Positions 27,965 to 38,255 of a DNA stretch of 64,000 nucleotides are shown one piece after another; within the stretch, counting starts at the first letter, position 1, and each line of letters begins with the position of its first letter. The DNA is from JACDET01 sp038253825 (GTDB lineage: Bacteria; Patescibacteriota; Microgenomatia; Levybacterales; UBA12049): contig JBBSGT010000003.1 in NCBI GenBank assembly GCA_038253825.1, positions 1-64,000 on the forward strand, given 5' to 3'. A program made the translations under genes and the position numbers. The notes under the pieces were generated by a model. It made no database searches. It was not told the origin of the DNA and saw only the letters and a program-made list of their open reading frames with translations.

Positions 27965-29131
27965 ATGAAAATTGGTGTACTGATCGACAGAATGAATGTC
28001 GGAGGGGTTGAAAAAATTGCGATAGAACAAGTCAGAGCCCTTCGTGAAATTGGTGAAGATGCCTATTTAGTTATCCTTCATGAAAGTGCCGTCGTTGAAA
28101 ATGCTTTCCCAGATTTAGTAAAAACAATTCCTATTATTTATCTCGATCAAAGGGTTAGTAAACCTCTCCGTCTTTCTTTTCAATTTCCCGTCTTTCATTT
28201 TTTTTCATCATTTCATTTGACCTATCCATTTATCATTCCTTTTGCTTTGAAGAAAAAAGAGTTTGATTACTTCATTGTTCATGGAACGTATACCGCCTTT
28301 TCTGCAATAATGATTAAAAAAATTGCTAAAATTCCATTTTCAGTTTTTATTTGGGATCCGATTGATTATATTTTGGGAAGAATGTATGCAAATAACTTTT
28401 TAGCACCTGTTCTTGCCATCTTACATGCACTGGCACGCTTTTTGGATGCACTTATCTTAAAGAATACAGATGCGATTCTTGTCGGAGGAGATGCTCATGA
28501 TAATTATCTCAAAAAAATTGCACCGCAAACACCAATAATTACTATTCCTCCTTCAGTCCATCCGTTGAAAAAACTTACTGCGAAAAAGAAAAATTATATT
28601 CTTATGGTTACAGCTTGGAAGGAAGGAAAGAATCCAGAATATATTTTCGGACTACTAAAAGCATATCCAAAGTTCGCTGTTGTTATGGCAGGAAAATGGC
28701 TTGATCCAAATCTTCTTAAGGTATTCCAAAAAAATGTTAAAGTTAGCGGTTTTACTAAACAAATAACAGTCACTGGTCAACTTTCCGAAGGACAATTGAC
28801 CCAATACTATTCAGAAGCACTCTTTTTATTACAGACAAACGACGACCGGGGATTTGGCCTTCCTGCGTTGGAAGCTGCAGGACATGGAACTACTTTTCTT
28901 ATTCCGAGAGGACAAGGGGTTTGTAATTTATTTACAAACGGTACTCATGGTTACTATGTTAAAGAACATGATACAAATACTATTGTAAAAAAGATTAGCG
29001 ACTTATACGAAGATAAAGAAAAAGCAAAAAAAATGGGTAAGCTAGCTTGGGGAAAAGTTATTAAGAATTACAGTTGGCGGCAACATGCCGTAAAATTAGT
29101 TAATCTAGCAAAGCGATATGAAAAAAAATAG
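27965..29131 (+). CDS. GT4-like glycosyltransferase
   Basis: GT-B protein of 388 residues. GVLIDRMNVGGVEKIAI opens the acceptor domain. The EX7E region reads DDRGFGLPALEA, with Arg295 at the first Glu position and Glu303 retained. The start is ATG 27965, 4 nt after the preceding stop; the TTG at 27950 lies inside the upstream gene. It overlaps the next GT2 gene by 14 nt. Activity is probable but the altered first glutamate is notable. Confidence 0.8.
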   Translation: MKIGVLIDRMNVGGVEKIAIEQVRALREIGEDAYLVILHESAVVENAFPDLVKTIPIIYLDQRVSKPLRLSFQFPVFHFFSSFHLTYPFIIPFALKKKEFDYFIVHGTYTAFSAIMIKKIAKIPFSVFIWDPIDYILGRMYANNFLAPVLAILHALARFLDALILKNTDAILVGGDAHDNYLKKIAPQTPIITIPPSVHPLKKLTAKKKNYILMVTAWKEGKNPEYIFGLLKAYPKFAVVMAGKWLDPNLLKVFQKNVKVSGFTKQITVTGQLSEGQLTQYYSEALFLLQTNDDRGFGLPALEAAGHGTTFLIPRGQGVCNLFTNGTHGYYVKEHDTNTIVKKISDLYEDKEKAKKMGKLAWGKVIKNYSWRQHAVKLVNLAKRYEKK

Positions 29132-30143
29132 TCCACTTATCTCAATAATAATTGTTAACTGGAACGGAAAAAAATGGTTAAAGACATGTCTTGATTCTTT
29201 AGCAAAACAAACATATAAAAATTTTGAGATATTGTTCGTCGATAATGCATCAAATGATGATAGTGTGGAATATGTGAAAAAAATGTATCCACATGTAGCC
29301 ATTTTGCAAACAGGGAGTAATTCAGGATTTGCAGGCGGAAATAATTACGGTCTGAAAAGAGCAAAGGGAGAATATATTTTACTTCTTAATAACGATACAG
29401 CTGCCCCAAAAGATCTGCTAAAAAAATTACTTAAGGGATTTGAAGAATTTCCAAATGCTGGCTGTATTCAGCCAAAGATGGTGTTACTTGATGATCCATA
29501 CAAAATTGATTCAGTTGGATCGTATTGGACTGATACATCGTTTCTTTATTATTATGGTTTGGGCAAGAATTCTGAATTAGCAAAATATAATAAATCAATG
29601 CAATTTTTTTCAAACAAAGGGGCATGTGTTATGATTCCGAAAGATATAACCGACAAGATAGGACTTTTTGATGAGGATTTTTGGTGCTATTACGAAGAAA
29701 CAGATTTTTGTCATCGTGTATGGCTTGTAGGCTATGAGTGTTGGTACTATCCCAAAACAATAATTTATCACGCAGGCGGCGGAACAGCATTACGCTTTGA
29801 TAACAGTTTTATCCAATTTCATAATTTCAAAAATAAATTGATGAGTTTTCTCAAAAACTTTGAAACCGGCAATTTATTTATGATCATTCCTATTTATATT
29901 TTTTTAAATATTGTTATTAGTTTTATTTGGTTATTCCAAGGAAAACTCAAACATTTCCTAGCTCTTTACCAAGCAATTGGTTGGAATATCATGCATTTTA
30001 GTAGCACACAAAAGAAACGAAAACAGATACAATCAATTCGGAAAAAAACTGATGCACAAATATTTTCTATAACGAAGAAGAACCCAACATTCTCATATTA
30101 CATCACACTTTTAAGAGGTAATACCGAAACTTATACAGATTAA
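29118..30143 (+). CDS. GT2 glycosyltransferase (WbbL-like) with C-terminal membrane segment
   Basis: GT2 enzyme of 341 residues. It has VNWNGKKWLKTCLDSL, VDNASNDD near 42, LLNNDTAAP near 93 and CYYEETDFCHR near 188. A hydrophobic stretch near 255-272 (FMIIPIYIFLNIVISFIWL) probably anchors it. Rhamnosyltransferase-like by motif; the sugar is unknown. Confidence 0.85.
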   Translation: MKKNSPLISIIIVNWNGKKWLKTCLDSLAKQTYKNFEILFVDNASNDDSVEYVKKMYPHVAILQTGSNSGFAGGNNYGLKRAKGEYILLLNNDTAAPKDLLKKLLKGFEEFPNAGCIQPKMVLLDDPYKIDSVGSYWTDTSFLYYYGLGKNSELAKYNKSMQFFSNKGACVMIPKDITDKIGLFDEDFWCYYEETDFCHRVWLVGYECWYYPKTIIYHAGGGTALRFDNSFIQFHNFKNKLMSFLKNFETGNLFMIIPIYIFLNIVISFIWLFQGKLKHFLALYQAIGWNIMHFSSTQKKRKQIQSIRKKTDAQIFSITKKNPTFSYYITLLRGNTETYTD

Positions 30144-30152
30144 TTTTTGATT

Positions 30153-30650
30153 ATGAGTAGACAAATATTTTTTGATAAATTTTTTCATGGATGGCTCTAT
30201 ATTACGAGTGTATTTCCCAATGTCTATAGAGGATGGTTATTGAAATTGCGATCAGAAAAAGTAGGGAATGGATTACGTATTGATAAAGATTGCCTTTTTT
30301 ATCATACGAGTAAATTAAAAATTGGTAATAACGTCTGGATAGGTCGACGTGCGTTTATTTCTGCAAGAGGAGGTCTAAGCATCGGTGATGATTCGTTGAT
30401 TGCTTTTGATTCAGTCATATTAACAGAACATCATATTTATAAAAAGGGTGTCTTAATAAGAACAACCGGTTTTTCTATAAAGCCTACTGTTATCGGAAAT
30501 AATGTATTAATAGGTGCAAAAGCTGTGGTGATGCCGGGTGTAAAAATTGGAGACAACGTCGTAATTGGAATAAATAGTGTTGTAACAAAAAATATCCCAT
30601 CAGGAAGTATTGCAGCAGGGGTTCCTGCGAAGATCATTAAAAAATGGTAA
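30153..30650 (+). CDS. Hexapeptide-repeat (left-handed beta-helix) acyltransferase
   Basis: Protein of 165 residues, rich in hexapeptide repeats such as IGNNVW, IGDDSL, IGNNVLIG, IGDNVVIG, ending in VVTKNIPSGSIAAGVPAKIIKKW, the standard C-terminus of WbbJ/maltose-O-acetyltransferase-like enzymes. It likely O- or N-acetylates a sugar of the glycan. ATG 30153 is preferred to the TTG at 30147. It overlaps the next gene by 7 nt. Confidence 0.85.
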   Translation: MSRQIFFDKFFHGWLYITSVFPNVYRGWLLKLRSEKVGNGLRIDKDCLFYHTSKLKIGNNVWIGRRAFISARGGLSIGDDSLIAFDSVILTEHHIYKKGVLIRTTGFSIKPTVIGNNVLIGAKAVVMPGVKIGDNVVIGINSVVTKNIPSGSIAAGVPAKIIKKW

Positions 30651-32290
30651 ATAAGAGGTTAAGGAATTATACATATCTTTATCTCACTTCATTAGGAGTA
30701 ACAATTCTTCTCTATTGGAGGCTTTTTCTCACGTTTTATCAACAAGATGAATGGCAAGCATTAGGACATTTCAGTGCTCTTGGTTGGAAAGCCATAGGTG
30801 AAAATTTAACCCCACTTGATTTACTTTTGGCAAAGGGTCGACTGCTAACTGTAGGTATTTATGACTTAATTTTTACGTATGAGCCATATGGCGTCATAAC
30901 TATTTCAATAATAACTATTCTTCTTCATGCATTAAACGGATTTTTAATTTTTCTTTTGATGCAAAAAATTTTCAAGAAGAAAATAATCAGTATATTCGCA
31001 TCGCTCTTTTTTCTGACAAATGCTGTTGCAAATCAAGCTGTGATTTGGTCGGGAGCATCAATTGCAATTATCGGCAGCACTACATGTGTCCTCTTATCTA
31101 TGAGTTATTTTCTCTCATTTTTAGAAAATGAAAAGTATCGTGATTATATTCTTTCATTTCTCTTTCTTTTTATATCACTACAATTTAAAGAAAGTGCATT
31201 GGCAATTATTCCATTTTTTGTTGCCTTTGCTTTTTTTTTGAAATGGAAAATATTACCAAAGAAGTTTTATCTTATTTCACTTATTCCGCTCATTTACTTC
31301 ATCCTTTTTCTTACTCTACGTGTTGGAGGATCTTTGGCATCAACACAAAAAGTTGGAGACTATGTGAACCAATCACATAACGTAAAAGTAGTAATCGTCG
31401 CAAATGGGATAACTTATTTCGTGACCAGTGTTGCACAAATATTTTTCCCTGCTGATTTTATTTATCCCCTTGCTACCAAATTTTTAAAGGCAGAATATCA
31501 ATCGTTGTCTGTTAATCCTCAGTTTGATCTTATTTCCCAAACAGTTATAACGGATATGATAAATACTCTTGTTAGTCTTCTCTTTCTTGGTTTATTATTT
31601 ATGTGCGCAATCTGCCGAAAGCAATTAACGCTGTTGTGGTTTTTTCTTGGAATTCTTGCAGTTACGTTACTTCCTTATATTATTATTCAACGAGGAAGTT
31701 CCTATCTCGAATCACGTTATTACTATTTACTATTGGTACCGATATGTGGTTTCTTGGGAATTATCTTAACTGCATTTATAAAGTTCAAACAGAAACTTTA
31801 TTTTATCGCTTTTTCTGTTTTTCTACTTCTATTAATTTCCTCATATGTATTACTAGACCAAAAAGAGTTGATAAAACAACAGAATTTAGCAGAAACCAGG
31901 ATTGCGATTCTTCATACTATAAAACAAGAAGTACCATCACTTCAAAAAAAGACTGTTTTTTATATTCAAAGTGATCAATCTTATATTCTTCCAACAAATC
32001 CACTACCCTTTCAAGAAGGCATAGGGTACACTTTTTTAGAATATCTTCATAATACAAATAGCAAAATGCTTGATGCACTTCTGATTAATAACTTCTTGTG
32101 GGATATAGGTACACAAGGATACAAAACTATTGATGGCTATGGTTATGGTCTCTTTACAGATAAGTATACTATAGAGAATGCATTAAAGGAAAAAAAGTTT
32201 ACAAAAGATGCTATTATAGTATTCTACTGGGATAGTAAAAAACAGAAATTACGGAATATAACAAAATCGTATCATATAAATAGCCACTAA
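30644..32290 (+). CDS. GT39-like membrane glycosyltransferase
   Basis: Membrane protein of 548 residues. QQDEWQALGHF in the first loop gives the acidic DE pair, followed by a HALNGFLIFLLMQKIF helix. There are about eleven hydrophobic segments and a C-terminal soluble tail of about 140 residues. It resembles the C-terminal half of the protein encoded at 44554 (first loop VADDYSWLKW, then HFVTSVGVFFLAKKI). Substrates unknown. Confidence 0.7.
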   Translation: MVNKRLRNYTYLYLTSLGVTILLYWRLFLTFYQQDEWQALGHFSALGWKAIGENLTPLDLLLAKGRLLTVGIYDLIFTYEPYGVITISIITILLHALNGFLIFLLMQKIFKKKIISIFASLFFLTNAVANQAVIWSGASIAIIGSTTCVLLSMSYFLSFLENEKYRDYILSFLFLFISLQFKESALAIIPFFVAFAFFLKWKILPKKFYLISLIPLIYFILFLTLRVGGSLASTQKVGDYVNQSHNVKVVIVANGITYFVTSVAQIFFPADFIYPLATKFLKAEYQSLSVNPQFDLISQTVITDMINTLVSLLFLGLLFMCAICRKQLTLLWFFLGILAVTLLPYIIIQRGSSYLESRYYYLLLVPICGFLGIILTAFIKFKQKLYFIAFSVFLLLLISSYVLLDQKELIKQQNLAETRIAILHTIKQEVPSLQKKTVFYIQSDQSYILPTNPLPFQEGIGYTFLEYLHNTNSKMLDALLINNFLWDIGTQGYKTIDGYGYGLFTDKYTIENALKEKKFTKDAIIVFYWDSKKQKLRNITKSYHINSH

Positions 32291-32292
32291 TT

Positions 32293-32946
32293 ATGAAGAA
32301 TACATATAACAATTACTTTAAAGATCACTATAAAAGTACCCATTCAGAGAAAGATATTCTAAATTATCAAAAGTGGTTTTATGCGCAATGGCAATTTATT
32401 AACTCTAAAATAAATATAAAGGCGCAAAGTAATATTTTAGAAATTGGTTCCGCAATGGGGGGCTTTTATTCATATTTAGAGTCAAAAAACCCCAATTATT
32501 TAGGAGTAGAATTAGATAAGAGTATGGTTGATTTTACTACAAAGTATTTTCAAAAACAAATTTTTATGAAAAAAAGTATCGAAAGTTTGAAAATAGAAAA
32601 GCGATATGATTATGTTTTTGCTTTTGAAGTACTTGAACACTTAGAGAATCCGCTAACAACCGTTGGAAAAATACATAAATTACTTAATAAGGATAGTATT
32701 TTTTGCGGATCCACCCCATATCCTTTTTATAAGAATATTGTAAACGATCAAACTCATTTATATGTTTTACATCCAAAAAGCTGGGAAAGAATATTTCTTT
32801 TAAACGGTTTTAAAGAAGTTAATTTATATCCAATGTCTTTCCCTCCCTATTTATGGAGAATCAATAAAAGGCTAAATATAACAATGCCTTTTTTTGTCCC
32901 ATTTACTCATTTTGTTTCAACATGTTTAATAATAGCAAAAAAATAA
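32293..32946 (+). CDS. SAM-dependent methyltransferase (class I, Methyltransf_23-like)
   Basis: Soluble protein of 217 residues. ILEIGSAMGG (near 50) is the SAM-binding motif I, LGVELDKSMV is motif post-I, and FAFEVLEHLENP is the motif II region. It probably methylates a sugar of the surface glycan, by analogy with methyltransferases in O-antigen clusters; the target is inference. It overlaps the following membrane gene by 25 nt. Confidence 0.8.
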   Translation: MKNTYNNYFKDHYKSTHSEKDILNYQKWFYAQWQFINSKINIKAQSNILEIGSAMGGFYSYLESKNPNYLGVELDKSMVDFTTKYFQKQIFMKKSIESLKIEKRYDYVFAFEVLEHLENPLTTVGKIHKLLNKDSIFCGSTPYPFYKNIVNDQTHLYVLHPKSWERIFLLNGFKEVNLYPMSFPPYLWRINKRLNITMPFFVPFTHFVSTCLIIAKK

Positions 32947-35231
32947 TAATTCTTATCAATTTTTTTATAATACTTCTAATTATCGCTCTTCCTTATTATC
33001 TTTTTGGAGGCAAATTATATATTGGGGGAGACGATACTCGCTTACTCTATGTCTATCCCTGGGAATTTCTAAAAAATATTTCATTTTTTTCTTGGTATAA
33101 TTTTTCTTCAGTTGGTTCTTTTAACCCAAACCAATTTACAGTACCATTCACAGTAATTTGGTCCCTATTGGAACAATTTATAAAATCTAAAATTATTGTA
33201 GATTATTTTTCCTTTTCATTACCTTTACTTTTAGGATATATTTATTTCCAAAAACTACTAAGTGAAATACTTATGACTAAGAGGTATAAGCCTGAAATAA
33301 TCATCGGAGGTCTCATGTATATTTTTTCACCGATTCTTATTCTTAATCAGTTATCTGTGTTCCTCTATTCAGTATGGTTAATCGCCTTACTACCGATTAT
33401 CAGTTATTATTTCCTTCGATATCTGCGATTTGAACAAAAGGCAGATATTCTCAAAGTGTCATTGTATAGTGTATGGTTATCGCTTGCACTTTTTTCTATC
33501 CCATGGTTATTAGGGTTTGTTCTACCGGTTGGAGCAGGATTGCTTTTTTCTGTTAGATTATATAAAAAAAGGGAAATAATTTATTTTATAAAAAAATCAC
33601 TTGTCTTTTTCATTTTTGTTGTTTTTTTACAGCTATTCTGGTTATTACCTTTTAGTATGACATTCCTTGGTGGTGGAAGTAATAGTTTTGGGGGAAATGT
33701 GTTGTCGCAACGTGCGGCAGATACATTCAGTGCGACTGTGCTTTCTACTGCAAGTGGAAATGTGCTATTTCCTTTTATAAATTTATTTCATCGACAAATT
33801 GCTTTTGATTACAATTGGGGACTAAAAAGTGTATATGAAGGTTTCTATGACAAAGTGCTTTTTATTAATGTTATTTATATTTTGCTTTTTTTTGGAGGAG
33901 TATTTTTTGCCAAAAATATATTGAATAAAACGGAAATCAGAAAATTTATCACCTTTCTTATAGCATTTATATTTTCTCTCTTCTTATTTACTGTAAATAT
34001 CGGTCCTTTAAAACAAGTATTTCTCTGGCTTGGTTTTATACCAGGAATGGTGATGTTTAGAAATTTCTATGATAAATTTGCATTGGGTTATACCTTGCTC
34101 TTTGCCTTAGTTATGACATATTCTCTTGTAATAATTGGAAAGCGTTTTCCTCAACACAGATATCTTTTTGCGTGCATTACCAGCCTTATTATTTTCCTGA
34201 ACTTTATACCTATTAAGGATACAATTGTTCGACCTTTATGGAAAACAGCAGATATTTATTCTAATATTAGCATCCCAACTGAATATACAAATTTCATGTA
34301 TTCTGTTTCGACTTCAGTTCCTGCATCATCAAATATGCTTACTCTACCTTACAATATAGCAGCCTATTCAATCATCAAGGATACGAACTCCGATAATGTT
34401 TTTGCCGGGACGTCTCCTGTTAAAATATTTTCGGGTATAAATGATTTCTCCGGGTATTTATCTTTTCCTGCATATGAAGCAGGAGATGTTGATAAATATT
34501 TTAAAGATAGAGATTATAAAAATTTGCAAGTAATATTTAGAAAATATAATATTTCCTACTTATTCGTAACAAAGAATGTCCCTCAAGAGGTGAAAGACTC
34601 TTATTTATTTAACAAAACAGCTCTACTTTCTCAGGATGACAATTTTATTCGTGCCATAACAGATAAAAAATTACTCACCAGCGCTTCAAATAACTATGAA
34701 TTGTATTCACTTAAGCAAAAACAAAGTACGTTGCAACCGCAAAATGTTACTTACATTAAAATTAATCCTGCTACGTATCAACTACATATATCACATATGA
34801 AATTTAAGCAGAACCTTATCTTTCTTGATTCATATCATAAACAATGGAAACTCTACCCATCAGTCTACCAAAATCGTACTTGGTGTAAAGGCGTTTATCC
34901 AACCTCAAAAAATCATCAAGAATGTATTAGTAATCTTACGCTATTTAACAGTAATGTTTTATCATTTTTCTTTCAAAACCCACTTTTTACTAACACACAT
35001 ATAATTTATAATCAGCGAAATAATCAGTGGACTATCGATGAGCAAACAATAAAAACATTAGGAAATGCTTATTATAAAAATAATTCGGATGGTACTATTG
35101 ATGCGGAATTTATACTCTACTTTTTGCCCCAATCGTATTTTTATTTGGGTGCAATAATCAGTATACTTACAATAATTATTTTATCCTTGATTGTGTCTAA
35201 ACAGCAAAAATCCTATGAGAATATTTTATAG
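32922..35231 (+). CDS. Large membrane glycosyltransferase-like protein (AftD/YfhO-like)
   Basis: Protein of 769 residues with an N-terminal GT-C-like membrane part, starting with a helix and GGDDTRLLYVYPW in the first loop, followed by a long extracytoplasmic region and a final helix before the C-terminus. FIPGMVMFRNFYDKF matches the FRDPTKW/FRDPSRF position of the proteins at 36231 and 24825, so the three are paralogs. The family is uncharacterised in this lineage; transfer of a sugar from a lipid donor is inferred. Confidence 0.68.
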   Translation: MFNNSKKIIILINFFIILLIIALPYYLFGGKLYIGGDDTRLLYVYPWEFLKNISFFSWYNFSSVGSFNPNQFTVPFTVIWSLLEQFIKSKIIVDYFSFSLPLLLGYIYFQKLLSEILMTKRYKPEIIIGGLMYIFSPILILNQLSVFLYSVWLIALLPIISYYFLRYLRFEQKADILKVSLYSVWLSLALFSIPWLLGFVLPVGAGLLFSVRLYKKREIIYFIKKSLVFFIFVVFLQLFWLLPFSMTFLGGGSNSFGGNVLSQRAADTFSATVLSTASGNVLFPFINLFHRQIAFDYNWGLKSVYEGFYDKVLFINVIYILLFFGGVFFAKNILNKTEIRKFITFLIAFIFSLFLFTVNIGPLKQVFLWLGFIPGMVMFRNFYDKFALGYTLLFALVMTYSLVIIGKRFPQHRYLFACITSLIIFLNFIPIKDTIVRPLWKTADIYSNISIPTEYTNFMYSVSTSVPASSNMLTLPYNIAAYSIIKDTNSDNVFAGTSPVKIFSGINDFSGYLSFPAYEAGDVDKYFKDRDYKNLQVIFRKYNISYLFVTKNVPQEVKDSYLFNKTALLSQDDNFIRAITDKKLLTSASNNYELYSLKQKQSTLQPQNVTYIKINPATYQLHISHMKFKQNLIFLDSYHKQWKLYPSVYQNRTWCKGVYPTSKNHQECISNLTLFNSNVLSFFFQNPLFTNTHIIYNQRNNQWTIDEQTIKTLGNAYYKNNSDGTIDAEFILYFLPQSYFYLGAIISILTIIILSLIVSKQQKSYENIL

Positions 35232-36234
35232 AAAATTAGTTATTAATAACTGGACTATTTATTTTATTATTCCTATTATTCTATTCCTTTTTGGGGCAGT
35301 GAATACATTATTATTAGTATCACCTTTAAGTTTTTCACTTCTTACATATACACAAAAGCCGGAAATTATTCATATATCTACAAATAATCTATTACTGGAA
35401 GGAGAGAATTTTACAGAGCGAATCACAGCGAAGGAAAATAATTTAGGAATTATTGCTATCAGCTTTTTTAATCCAAACACTATAGCATATTCAGATGAAG
35501 ATCAACTGGCATTTACTATAAAAGATGTTGCTGTAAATAAAATAGTATACAAAAATTCCTATCGTTCGGGACTTTTAACAAGTCTAAAATATTTTCCATT
35601 CGGTTTTCCTAAAATAGCTGATTCCAAGAATAAACAATACCAAATCAGTATTGTTTCGCTCAAGGGAAATACGAATAACGCTTTGCGTATAGATAACAAT
35701 GCTTTCATAAATCAAGTAAGTTATGATTATTCCAAAAGCGAGATAATAGGAAGTCCTACGAAATTTCTATCATTCATAGCCAAAAAGGTCGCTCTTATCT
35801 TTAATGATAACCAAATAATGTTTATTACTCTTGAATACTTCATACCTTTATTATTTTATTGTAGTTTTCTCATTCTCAATAGGAGAGGAAAGACGAATCC
35901 GTATATCGCAGAGGTAGTTCTTCTTAGTATCATTCTATACGATATATTTTTAATTGTCCCACTTTATACTCTTGTGCTATTTATAATACTTATTATATGG
36001 ATAGTTCTTGCTATTTGGGATCGGCTCGATAGTTCCGTTAGCTATCTTTTTGCATGTATTCTCTTTATAATAGCATTGGTTATCCAAAGTGTTCAGTTCA
36101 TCTCCATAGCAAATAAAGCGTCGGTGTGGGCATTCTTTTTTCTTGTCATTGGAACGGTACAATTTCTGAAAGAACTCTCCGGTAAAGAAAAGAAGCGTAT
36201 AAATATGATTGAATTTATTCAGCATTTGCGATGA
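35215..36234 (+). CDS. Membrane protein of unknown function
   Basis: Protein of 339 residues not recognised. One N-terminal membrane helix (IIPIILFLFGAVNTLLLVSP) is followed by about 170 residues of extracytoplasmic beta-rich sequence and then four to five closely spaced helices. ATG 35215 is preferred, with a 17-nt overlap with the gene upstream; the frame also opens at 35191. It lies between two AftD/YfhO-like paralogs and couples by ATGA to the second, so it may be an accessory subunit of them. Confidence 0.65.
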   Translation: MRIFYRKLVINNWTIYFIIPIILFLFGAVNTLLLVSPLSFSLLTYTQKPEIIHISTNNLLLEGENFTERITAKENNLGIIAISFFNPNTIAYSDEDQLAFTIKDVAVNKIVYKNSYRSGLLTSLKYFPFGFPKIADSKNKQYQISIVSLKGNTNNALRIDNNAFINQVSYDYSKSEIIGSPTKFLSFIAKKVALIFNDNQIMFITLEYFIPLLFYCSFLILNRRGKTNPYIAEVVLLSIILYDIFLIVPLYTLVLFIILIIWIVLAIWDRLDSSVSYLFACILFIIALVIQSVQFISIANKASVWAFFFLVIGTVQFLKELSGKEKKRINMIEFIQHLR

Positions 36235-38255
36235 AGTTTTTCAAAAATAATTGGTATTATTTTTTTACAGCAATTATTATTTTTGTTGTTTTTAAGAATT
36301 GGTTTGTTCTAGGAACTATCTCAGGAGGGGATTTTATTTATGAGTATCCATCTATGTTTGGAAATCGTACGCTTTTTCCGTATGCATGGGATTGGAATGC
36401 AACAAATGGCTTAGGAGGTTTTGCAGCTCCACTGCAATGGGTGAATACTGTTTATGCAATTCCTATTTTGTTATTTGGCGTCGGTTTACATCTTTCATGG
36501 AATATTATAGAACGCGTTGGATTTTTTTATCCCTATTTACTGATTGGCTTATTATCTTCATGGTATCTTGCTAGGTCACTTTTTGGTAAATCTTCTTTTT
36601 GGATTTTAACACCCTCCTTATTTCTTATAAATACATATGCGTTGATGATGTCGGGGGGAGGTCAAATCGTGGGAGTTGGACTTGCTTATGCTATTGCACC
36701 CTTTGTGCTTGCCCGTTTTATTAATTTATTAGACCAAACTGCTGAAAAGAAAAACAACCTACGAAATGCAGTACAGTTTGGCTTAGCTTTTTCATTACTG
36801 ACTCTTTTTGATATCCGTTTTGCGTATGTTCTTTTTGTCGCGATAATCATTTACCTTTTATTACATTATAAAAAAAGTTTTGCAGATAAAGGAAAAAATT
36901 TATTGTATTTAATTCTAATTCCTTTTGGATTAACAATTCTTATTCATGCATATTGGCTTTTACCACTATTATTAGTCCATCAAGCACCTACGCAGGCACT
37001 TGACGTTTCGTATAATTCTACGAATGCTGTTTCATTTTTTAGCTTTGCGAGATTTGAAAATACTATTTCGTTACTTCACCCTAATTGGCCAGAAAATATT
37101 TTTGGTAAAGTTAGCTTTATGAAACCTGAGTTTCTGATCATCCCACTTTTGGCATTTACTTCACTATTATTTATCTCTAAAAAGAAAAAAGACGAATCAA
37201 ATTTTGTTATTTATTTTGCGTTAATTGGTTTACTAGGAGCATTTTTAGCGAAAGGAAGTACTGATCCTTTTGGCTTTATTTATCTTTGGTTATTTAATCA
37301 TTTTCCTGGATTTTCTATGTTTCGTGATCCGACAAAATGGTACACGTTAGTTGCAATTTCCTATTCAATTCTTATTCCATATACGATTTGGAAAATATAT
37401 GAATGCATGAAAGAACTTAAGAAGCTTTCAGTTGTGCATTTTCAGAAACTTTTTTTACTCATAACAATTGGTTATTTATTGTTTCTTATTCGTGCTGCAT
37501 TATTGGGGCAGCTTACCGGTACGTTAGCACACCATAGTGTCCCTACAAATTATCAAATCCTAGCTCGGAGTGAACAAGGTTCAAATATGTTTTACAGAAC
37601 TTTGTGGTTTCCAACGACGCAGCGATATGGTTATTCATCTCTAATCCATCCATCAGTTTCTGCTCAGGATCTTTTTAAAATTTATGATCATGAGAAATTA
37701 TTATCAATGTTTCAACAAAATAAAACAGAAGAGACAGTGGAGGATTTAGGTGTGCGTTATATAATTGTTCCAGATGATTCAGAGAAAGAGATTTTTCTAC
37801 AGAGCCGTTACTATTCTGAAGAACTTTATCAAAATACATATGCAACTCTTCGCAAAATAAAATGGTTGCATGAGGTCAAAGGATTTGGAAGAATTAAAGT
37901 ATTTGCGTTAGTTAGTTACAAGAACCACTTTTGGTCTCCTGATAAAACTATGCAAGTAACAAATACTATGGTAACGCCTGTGGATTTCAAAGTATCAGTT
38001 AAGAATGCAAAGAAGGATGATACGTTAATTTTTGCGGAGAGTTACGATCAGCATTGGGTAGCAACAATCAATGATGAGATCATTCAATCTACGAAGTATA
38101 AAAATATTATAAATAGTTTTAATATACCAAAAGACGGTAATTATAATCTTGAGGTAACCTATCAGTCACAGAGATGGATACTTTCTGGTGTGATTGTCAC
38201 AGTAGTTTCTTTAGTTATATCGTTCTATCTATTGTTTTATTTAAAACGAAAATGA
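36231..38255 (+). CDS. Large membrane glycosyltransferase-like protein (AftD/YfhO-like)
   Basis: Protein of 674 residues. About twelve hydrophobic segments make an N-terminal GT-C-like part, with GGDFIYEYPSMFGNR in the first loop and HFPGFSMFRDPTKW further on. An extracytoplasmic domain of roughly 180 residues and one last helix follow. Length and motif order parallel the genes at 32922 and 24825-22191. ATGA overlaps at both ends tie it into the operon. Confidence 0.7.
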   Translation: MKFFKNNWYYFFTAIIIFVVFKNWFVLGTISGGDFIYEYPSMFGNRTLFPYAWDWNATNGLGGFAAPLQWVNTVYAIPILLFGVGLHLSWNIIERVGFFYPYLLIGLLSSWYLARSLFGKSSFWILTPSLFLINTYALMMSGGGQIVGVGLAYAIAPFVLARFINLLDQTAEKKNNLRNAVQFGLAFSLLTLFDIRFAYVLFVAIIIYLLLHYKKSFADKGKNLLYLILIPFGLTILIHAYWLLPLLLVHQAPTQALDVSYNSTNAVSFFSFARFENTISLLHPNWPENIFGKVSFMKPEFLIIPLLAFTSLLFISKKKKDESNFVIYFALIGLLGAFLAKGSTDPFGFIYLWLFNHFPGFSMFRDPTKWYTLVAISYSILIPYTIWKIYECMKELKKLSVVHFQKLFLLITIGYLLFLIRAALLGQLTGTLAHHSVPTNYQILARSEQGSNMFYRTLWFPTTQRYGYSSLIHPSVSAQDLFKIYDHEKLLSMFQQNKTEETVEDLGVRYIIVPDDSEKEIFLQSRYYSEELYQNTYATLRKIKWLHEVKGFGRIKVFALVSYKNHFWSPDKTMQVTNTMVTPVDFKVSVKNAKKDDTLIFAESYDQHWVATINDEIIQSTKYKNIINSFNIPKDGNYNLEVTYQSQRWILSGVIVTVVSLVISFYLLFYLKRK

